From assembly GCF_026041215.1 (NCBI RefSeq), contig NZ_JAPEIQ010000013.1, positions 372,001-436,000 of the forward strand: a stretch of DNA of 64,000 bases. Direction: 5' to 3'. Below, one piece after another: positions 58,799 through 64,000 of this stretch. The notes beneath the pieces are model-generated. The model was not told the DNA's origin. It saw only the letters and a program-made list of their open reading frames with translations, and did no database searches. The stretch comes from Hoyosella sp. YIM 151337 (GTDB taxonomy: Bacteria; Actinomycetota; Actinomycetes; Mycobacteriales; Mycobacteriaceae). Position 1 is the first letter of the stretch. Each line of letters starts with the position of its first letter. The position numbers were made by a program, and so were the translations under genes.

Positions 58799-59407
58799 GT
58801 GACCGAGACCGCCGACACCCGCACGTCAGCCCCCCGTCTGAGCGTCTCCGCGCCGTCCGGACCAACTGTTATCCAACGCGCGACCGCCCTGGATGCCGCT
58901 GAAATTGCTTACGTCGCGGCCATCACGTTTCCGTTGGCGTGTCCGCCGCATAGTCACCGCGAAGACATGGCGGCGTTTATAACATCCAACCTATCCCCCG
59001 CCCATTTCGGCGCATACCTCAGCGACCCGGCGTGCGCGGTGTTCGTTGCCCGCACCGAGTCGGAGATAACCGGCTACACACTTATCAAAACGGGCCCGCC
59101 CGCCGCGGACGCGGAATGTGAGCTGCCTCCTGGTCTCGCACTCGAATTGAGCAAGATTTACGTGTTGCCCGGCCACCACGGGACAGGAACCTCGGCTCAG
59201 TTGATGGGTGCGGCAGTGCAGCATGCGCGCAACGCTCGCGCGAGCACACTGTGGCTCGGGGTGAACTCGCTCAACGAGCGGGCGCAGCGCTTCTACCGAA
59301 AGTGCGGTTTCACTTACGCGGGTACTCGAACGTTCACCGTCGGCAGTCAGACGGAGCACGATTTCATTTTCGCGCTGAACCTCAGCAGCGCCGCACCGGA
59401 CGTCTAG
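58799..59407 (+). CDS. GNAT family N-acetyltransferase
   Basis: 202 residues. The acetyl-CoA loop is degenerate but visible (YVLPGHHGTGTSAQLM, corresponding to RxxGxG/A) and is followed by LWLGVNSLNERAQRFYRKCGF, the usual motif B. N-terminal residues 1-25 are disordered. The GTG start at 58799 has no Shine-Dalgarno; TAAATT seven bases upstream could be a -10 box of a leaderless transcript. Its stop overlaps the convergent zapE gene by four bases. Substrate unknown. Confidence 0.87.
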   Translation: MTETADTRTSAPRLSVSAPSGPTVIQRATALDAAEIAYVAAITFPLACPPHSHREDMAAFITSNLSPAHFGAYLSDPACAVFVARTESEITGYTLIKTGPPAADAECELPPGLALELSKIYVLPGHHGTGTSAQLMGAAVQHARNARASTLWLGVNSLNERAQRFYRKCGFTYAGTRTFTVGSQTEHDFIFALNLSSAAPDV

Positions 59408-60429
59408 GCGCCCGCGCGCGTAGCCGCGCCGAAGCGCGACAGCGCCAGCAAACGCGAGGTGGCCCGCAAGTACTTCTTCCGGTAGCCACCAGCAAGCATT
59501 TCCTCGGTGAAGATCTCGTCGAGCTTCGCGCCGGAGACGATTACCGGGATACTCGCGTCGTACAGTCGGTCCGCCAAGACCACCAGTCGCAGCGCAACCG
59601 CTTGATCATCGGCGGGGCGCACGTCCTCGAGGAAGACAGCGGATACGCCATCGACAAGTTTGCCGTACCGGGATGGGTGAAGTTTTCCGAGATGTGCGCA
59701 AAGCTCGTCAAAGTTGTCGAGTGTCGCATCAGGGGTGATCTCCGCGCGCTCGCGAAGCTCTGAACGCTCTGCGGGCGCTGGGGCGGGCGGAAGATCTCGG
59801 TGCCGGTAGTCAGGTCCGTCCACCCGTACCGTCTGGAAGACTGACGCGAGTTTCCGGATTTCCCGCAAGAAGTCCTGCGCAGCGAAGCGTCCCTCCCCCA
59901 ACTGCCCAGGCAGAGTGTTGGATGTCGCGACGACCGACACACCGCTCGCGGCCAATTCTGTTAGCAGGCGGGAAACGAGCATTGTGTCACCGGGATCGTC
60001 GAGTTCGAATTCGTCGATGCACAGCACCGAGTGGCTCGACAGTTCCTCCACAGCTTTCATAAAACCCAAGGCCCCCACAACGTGGGTGAGTTCGACGAAT
60101 GTGCCGAATGCCTTCGGCTCGGGAACCGCGTGGTAGATCGATGCGAGCAGGTGAGTTTTACCCACCCCGAAACCCCCGTCGAGGTACAGGCCCTGCCCCG
60201 TCGTGTTTTTCGGCTTCCGGCTGAATAACCCGCGTTTGCCAGATTTACGCGTGACAACTGCGTTTGCGAATTCCCGGGCGGTGTTCACTGCGGCCGATTG
60301 CGACGGTTCTTTCGGATCCGGTATGTACGAATCGAAGCTCACGTCGTTGAACATTGGTGGCGGTACCATTTGGGCCACCAACTGATCGGCTGGGATCACC
60401 GGATTCCGCTCAGTCAGGCGCGCAGTCAT
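59404..60429 (-). CDS. zapE: AFG1/ZapE-type ATPase
   Basis: 341 residues. Walker A GGFGVGKTH at residues 85-93, Walker B VLCIDEFELDDPGD, and an arginine-containing SNTLPGQLGEGRFA segment. ZapE associates with the division ring in E. coli; the actinobacterial homologue (Rv2670c in M. tuberculosis) has no assigned role. Here, as there, it is divergent from the RibD-like reductase gene. This marks the return to gene order known from M. tuberculosis. Confidence 0.93.
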   Translation of the reverse strand: MTARLTERNPVIPADQLVAQMVPPPMFNDVSFDSYIPDPKEPSQSAAVNTAREFANAVVTRKSGKRGLFSRKPKNTTGQGLYLDGGFGVGKTHLLASIYHAVPEPKAFGTFVELTHVVGALGFMKAVEELSSHSVLCIDEFELDDPGDTMLVSRLLTELAASGVSVVATSNTLPGQLGEGRFAAQDFLREIRKLASVFQTVRVDGPDYRHRDLPPAPAPAERSELRERAEITPDATLDNFDELCAHLGKLHPSRYGKLVDGVSAVFLEDVRPADDQAVALRLVVLADRLYDASIPVIVSGAKLDEIFTEEMLAGGYRKKYLRATSRLLALSRFGAATRAGA

Positions 60430-60463
60430 TGGTGCATCGTATCGGCGTGATCAGATAGACACC

Positions 60464-61243
60464 GTGCGGTATTTCAAATGTGCGACAGATTTCACAGTGA
60501 CCTGCAGTGATGCTGATCTTCGCGAACTGTATTCCTACCCTGAGTCCCCTTGGCTGCGAATGAACTTCGTCGCCAGCATCGACGGCGCCGTCACCTCAGG
60601 CGGCGCGTCCGGGGCATTATCGAGCGAAACGGACAAACACCTGTTCGGCCTTCTCCGTGAACTCGCTGACGTAATCGTCGTTGGTGCAGGCACAATCCGG
60701 ACCGAGAACTACGGCGGCGCCGTGATCACACGTGAGGCGCAGAGGCGCCGGGCGGCTGCTGGCCAGTCTTCCCATCCGCCGATCGCGGTCGTCACCGCAC
60801 GCGCCGATCTCGATCCTGATTCGCGCCTGTTCGCCGAAACAACGGCCGCGCCGCTGATCGTGACAACTGCGAACGCCCCCACCGCCGCGAAGGCGACTCT
60901 GCGCGCCGCCGGGGGCGACGTCATCGAGGCTGAGCCCGGAAGTTCGGATGGTGTTGACGGCGACAGTCTGATGGCGGCGCTTCAGCGCCGTGGGCTGCGG
61001 CGGATTCTGTGTGAAGGGGGACCGCGCCTCTTCGGCCACCTGCTCGCCGCCAACCTCGTCGACGATCTTTGCCTGAGTATCGCGCCGGTACTTACTGCCG
61101 GCACCGCCGGCCGTATCGCAGTCAGTGACGCAGCTGGTTCCGCGAACGCCGCACAGCAGCGCAAAATGCGGCTCGCGCATACCCTGTCAGGAGATGACGG
61201 AACGGTCTTCACACGGTGGGTCCGCGACCCAGCAGTAGGCTGA
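60464..61243 (+). CDS. RibD C-terminal-type pyrimidine reductase
   Basis: 259 residues with the dihydrofolate reductase-like fold of the RibD C-terminal domain. FVASIDGAVTSGGASGALS, VGAGTIRTENYGG and ILCEGGPRLFGHLLAANLVDD are the visible motifs. No deaminase domain is present, so it is not the complete bifunctional RibD. The M. tuberculosis homologue Rv2671 has been reported to work as a dihydrofolate reductase analogue. GTG start; the gap to the divergent zapE start is only 34 bases. Confidence 0.9.
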   Translation: MRYFKCATDFTVTCSDADLRELYSYPESPWLRMNFVASIDGAVTSGGASGALSSETDKHLFGLLRELADVIVVGAGTIRTENYGGAVITREAQRRRAAAGQSSHPPIAVVTARADLDPDSRLFAETTAAPLIVTTANAPTAAKATLRAAGGDVIEAEPGSSDGVDGDSLMAALQRRGLRRILCEGGPRLFGHLLAANLVDDLCLSIAPVLTAGTAGRIAVSDAAGSANAAQQRKMRLAHTLSGDDGTVFTRWVRDPAVG

Positions 61244-61317
61244 CATGGGCAAAAGCAACGGCCCCTAGGTAGAACCCGTTCAGCCCGCTCAGTCACCCTG
61301 GAAAGGAGTGCGCGCAG

Positions 61318-62892
61318 GTGCGAAACCGCGCCGCAGCTGTCCTCATTCTTCTGCTGACAGCCTGCCTACTGGGAACAGCGTGCGGTGCCGCGCCATCGAA
61401 CCGTCCGGAAGTTGCCATCGATTACGGGCCGCCGCCCGCTGGCCCGGGGCCCGACACCGAGGCAGGGGCCCTCCCGGAACTCGACGTGCCGCAGGTCGAA
61501 ATGGGTTGGCAGGACTGCACCACGACGGTGCTCGGCCATTACGAGCTGCAAGAAGAAACGCCGGGACTCACACTCGAGTGTGCGTCCTTCACCGTTCCAG
61601 CGGACCCCAGTGGCCAGGTTGCTGAATGGCTCAACATCGGGCTCACGCGGGCGCGAATGGAAGGCACATCGACTGGTGCGGCACCGCTGGTCCTCACTAC
61701 CGGCACGAGCCAGCCCTCTTCGCGAGCGCTCGCGGCAATGGCTGCGTCTGCGGGGCCGATTCTCGAAGAACGCCCTATTGTCGCGATCGACCGCCGCGGT
61801 ACCGGTCTTTCAGATCGGGTCAGTTGCTTCACGCGTGCGATCGAAGAACAACAGCTCGATCTGGGGGCTGGACCGGGGCGCGATCCCGTGGACGCCGCAA
61901 CCACCGTGGGCCGCGACTCGACACTCGGTTGCACGGACCACATCGATCCCATGGAGACGCTATTCAGCGCAGCGAACGCCGCCGCCGACCTCGAAGCACT
62001 GCGTACGCACTGGGGCGTCGACCGGCTCGCACTCGCCGGGATCGGCGACGGTGCGACCGTCGCCCTCGCCTACGCCTCGATGTTCCCTGGGCATCTGTCC
62101 CGGCTCATCCTTGATTCCGTTCCCGCTATGCCCGGCGGAACACCTACCCTTCCTGGCTCAGAAGCGATGACGACTGCTGAACAACAGGCACAGGGCGCCG
62201 AAGCGGCGCTTACGGTACTGGCGTCGCACTGTCTGGCTATCGATTGCGCGCTGGGGCCAGACTTGCTTTCTGAGCTTCGTGCGCTGCTATCCCGCGCGGC
62301 TGAGGGACAGGTGTGGCCTCTCACCCCCGGAGCCCTCGTCTCGACGATCACGGGAGTGCTCGGCGACAACGCGGGAACAGCTACGGAGCGGATGGACCGG
62401 CTGATCGGCGCGCTCGAGGCGGCGCGAAACGGATCCCCGGCCGAACTCGTCGAACTTTCGTTCGCAGTGCAGGCGTTTACTGGCGACGATGGCCAATTCG
62501 TGGGCCGGTGCAGCGACATCACAACCCGCGCTGTCCCCGAGAACGTCCGCGAGGTTCTCGAACAGTGGAATAGTGACTATCCCCACGTCGGCGAAACACT
62601 CGCGCTGAGACAGCTGTTGTGTGTCGCGTGGCCCGCACTTGATCCGATCGAACTCCCCAGCGAGATCAGTGCGCCTGTCCTGCTCGCGGAGGGTGCCAAT
62701 GACGCGTGGGTGGGCGACGGTACTGCCGCTGACCTGCGCGGACCCTTGCAAGCTGGCGGCGCGCCGACTTACCTGCTGCGCTGGCAAGGTACCGGCCACG
62801 GCGTCGTGCTGCATTCAGAATGCGGCGCGAACATCGCTGCCGCGATGATCACAACCGGCGCCCTGCCTGCAGACAACACCTGCCCCGCATAA
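61318..62892 (+). CDS. Exported alpha/beta hydrolase-fold lipoprotein (tripeptidyl aminopeptidase-like), serine nucleophile absent
   Basis: 524 residues, GTG start with AAAGGAG upstream. A lipoprotein-type signal has candidate cysteines at 16 (LTAC) and 22 (GTAC). The mature protein follows the SlpD/E-type family of secreted peptidases seen at this position in M. tuberculosis (Rv2672): IDRRGTGLSDRV, then an alpha/beta hydrolase core. The nucleophile elbow should read G-x-S-x-G, but residues 241-245 are GIGDG, with Gly243 where Ser belongs. The later acid (EGANDAWVGD) and base (GTGHGVVLH) regions are retained. It may be inactive or use a different mechanism. Confidence 0.85.
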   Translation: MRNRAAAVLILLLTACLLGTACGAAPSNRPEVAIDYGPPPAGPGPDTEAGALPELDVPQVEMGWQDCTTTVLGHYELQEETPGLTLECASFTVPADPSGQVAEWLNIGLTRARMEGTSTGAAPLVLTTGTSQPSSRALAAMAASAGPILEERPIVAIDRRGTGLSDRVSCFTRAIEEQQLDLGAGPGRDPVDAATTVGRDSTLGCTDHIDPMETLFSAANAAADLEALRTHWGVDRLALAGIGDGATVALAYASMFPGHLSRLILDSVPAMPGGTPTLPGSEAMTTAEQQAQGAEAALTVLASHCLAIDCALGPDLLSELRALLSRAAEGQVWPLTPGALVSTITGVLGDNAGTATERMDRLIGALEAARNGSPAELVELSFAVQAFTGDDGQFVGRCSDITTRAVPENVREVLEQWNSDYPHVGETLALRQLLCVAWPALDPIELPSEISAPVLLAEGANDAWVGDGTAADLRGPLQAGGAPTYLLRWQGTGHGVVLHSECGANIAAAMITTGALPADNTCPA

Positions 62893-62948
62893 TGTGACCT
62901 GCGGCGAGGCACGCCGCAAGTCCGCCCGACTTGGGGTAGTTTACCTGC

Positions 62949-64000
62949 GTGTTTCCCTCACAGTTGAAGTCAAGGACGCCTTTGCAAACGGGCGACATCA
63001 TCAAGATGGTGATGTGGCCGCTCGCAGTGATGACGATCATTCACCGCACGGTCATTCTGGCGTTCAACGGCGCTGTGACGAACGACTTCCTGCCGATCTA
63101 TACGGCAGCGGTGAACTTCATCAATTACACCGACGTATACCTCGACAACTTCAACTGGACGCACCCCCACTATCTGTATCCGCCTAGCGGCACCCTCATG
63201 ATCGCGCCGCTGGGCTACCTTGATTACGATCTCGCGCGCCGGCTGTATATCGTCATCAATGCGATCGGCGTGCTCATCGCGGCGTATTACCTGCTGAAGA
63301 TGTTCGGATTCGGCATCAGATCAGTGGCGATGCCAATCACGATCTTCGCGATGTTCTCGACCGAGACAGTGTCGAATACGCTCATCTATACCAACATCAA
63401 CGGGCTCATCTTCCTGGCTCAAGTGCTGTTCATGAAGTTTCTGCTCGAGCGCAGACTCTGGTGGGCGGGTGTGCCAATGGGTCTCACTATCGCAATTAAG
63501 CCGATTCTTGCACCGTTACTCATTTTCCCGTTCATCAAGAAACAGTGGCAGCCGTTTGTCGCCTCAATCGCGATACCTGTGATCCTCACGGCGATCGCAT
63601 GGCCGTTGTCCAAGGATCCCGGACGGTTCGTCCGGGAGACCGTGCCGTACCTGGCTGAGTCACGCGACTACTTCAATAGCGCGATTTCGGGTAACGCCGT
63701 CTACTACGGCTTACCTGACTGGCTTGTACTCGGGCTGCGCGGTCTATTCGCGGTAATCACACTCGTCTCGTTGTGGCTGCTATACCGGTATTACCGCAAC
63801 GATGAACTCTTCTTCATCAGCACCGCGTCCGGAGTAATTCTCACCGCGCAGTTCCTGTTGGGCTCACTTGGTCAGATGTACTACTCGATGCTGCTTTTCC
63901 CACTGCTGATGACAGTGGTGATGCGGCACTCTGTCGTCAGGAACTGGCCTGCGTGGCTTGCAGCGTACGGCTTCCTCACCTTCGACATGTGGTATTCGGT
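62949..64000 (+). CDS. aftC: Alpha-(1->3)-arabinofuranosyltransferase AftC (3' end outside window)
   Basis: GT87-type polytopic membrane glycosyltransferase that uses decaprenylphosphoryl arabinose to make the alpha-1,3 branch in arabinogalactan and lipoarabinomannan. The GTG at 62949 opens a frame that runs past base 64000, 350 codons in. The N-terminal part matches AftC segments: NDFLPIYTAAVNF with the catalytic Asp region, HYLYPPSGTLMIAPLGYLDY, TETVSNTLIYTNINGL, SRDYFNSAISGNAVYYGLP and WLLYRYYRNDE. Gene order ribD-like / hydrolase / aftC equals Rv2671-Rv2673. No Shine-Dalgarno; TAGTTT six bases before the GTG could be a -10 box for a leaderless transcript. Confidence 0.93.
   Translation, partial: MFPSQLKSRTPLQTGDIIKMVMWPLAVMTIIHRTVILAFNGAVTNDFLPIYTAAVNFINYTDVYLDNFNWTHPHYLYPPSGTLMIAPLGYLDYDLARRLYIVINAIGVLIAAYYLLKMFGFGIRSVAMPITIFAMFSTETVSNTLIYTNINGLIFLAQVLFMKFLLERRLWWAGVPMGLTIAIKPILAPLLIFPFIKKQWQPFVASIAIPVILTAIAWPLSKDPGRFVRETVPYLAESRDYFNSAISGNAVYYGLPDWLVLGLRGLFAVITLVSLWLLYRYYRNDELFFISTASGVILTAQFLLGSLGQMYYSMLLFPLLMTVVMRHSVVRNWPAWLAAYGFLTFDMWYS

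Overview
The window is about 64 kb of high-GC DNA from a mycolic-acid actinobacterium (order Mycobacteriales). The taxonomic call rests on content and order. Genes for phosphatidylinositol mannoside synthesis (pgsA, patA, pimA) and a partial arabinofuranosyltransferase aftC are present. Gene order follows, from memory, the Mycobacterium tuberculosis Rv2536-Rv2673 segment, with several interior blocks missing. Codon use is GC-rich but less extreme than in Mycobacterium, and the accessory content differs. A relative such as Hoyosella, Gordonia or Tsukamurella is plausible, but I cannot fix the genus from sequence alone. I see no CRISPR array, insertion sequence, rRNA or phage module.

Layout. 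1-2640: the end of a membrane-protein gene, its terminator, a small tandem repeat and a DUF222/HNH (13E12-type) gene. 2664-13022 (minus): aroB-aroK-aroC, a lone prepilin peptidase, then aroE-mltG-ruvX-alaS and rarA. This block combines shikimate pathway, peptidoglycan, tRNA charging and replication repair. 13102-20731: two overlapping Tat-exported phosphatases, a degenerate aminoglycoside-phosphotransferase-like protein, and a transglutaminase plus ATP-grasp/alpha-E pair of unknown function. 20758-32154: aspS, a zinc peptidase, a Fpg/Nei glycosylase, an orphan gene, an MFS permease, a radical SAM protein, hisS, a metallo-beta-lactamase-fold hydrolase and two tandem exported cyclophilins. 32174-46103 (minus): relA, apt, an orphan solute-binding lipoprotein, secF-secD-yajC, ruvB-ruvA-ruvC, yebC, pdxT-tesB-pdxS. 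46231-52884 (minus): a LemA/NUDIX fusion, pimA, patA, pgsA, a HIT-family Ap4A phosphorylase-like gene and thrS, which is the phosphatidylinositol/PIM locus.

52980-59407 is the least conserved part. It holds a PGPGW membrane protein, a TfoX-N protein, four tRNA genes (Val-CAC, Gly-GCC, Cys-GCA, Val-GAC) with a strong terminator, and then accessory genes. Those are a divergent TetR/membrane-protein pair sharing a perfect palindromic operator, a CGNR regulator, an epoxide hydrolase/dehalogenase-like enzyme, a 57-residue acidic protein, a cupin, a GyrI-like protein and a GNAT acetyltransferase. 59404-64000 returns to conserved order: zapE, a RibD-type reductase, an exported hydrolase lacking its serine nucleophile, and aftC running off the end.

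Most minus-strand genes form tight operons with 1-11 base overlaps (ATGA/GTGA type). Several start codons were moved inward from the longest reading frame because a Shine-Dalgarno sequence, an operon overlap or family length supports the shorter form. All identifications come from reading motifs and recalled families; no database search was possible.
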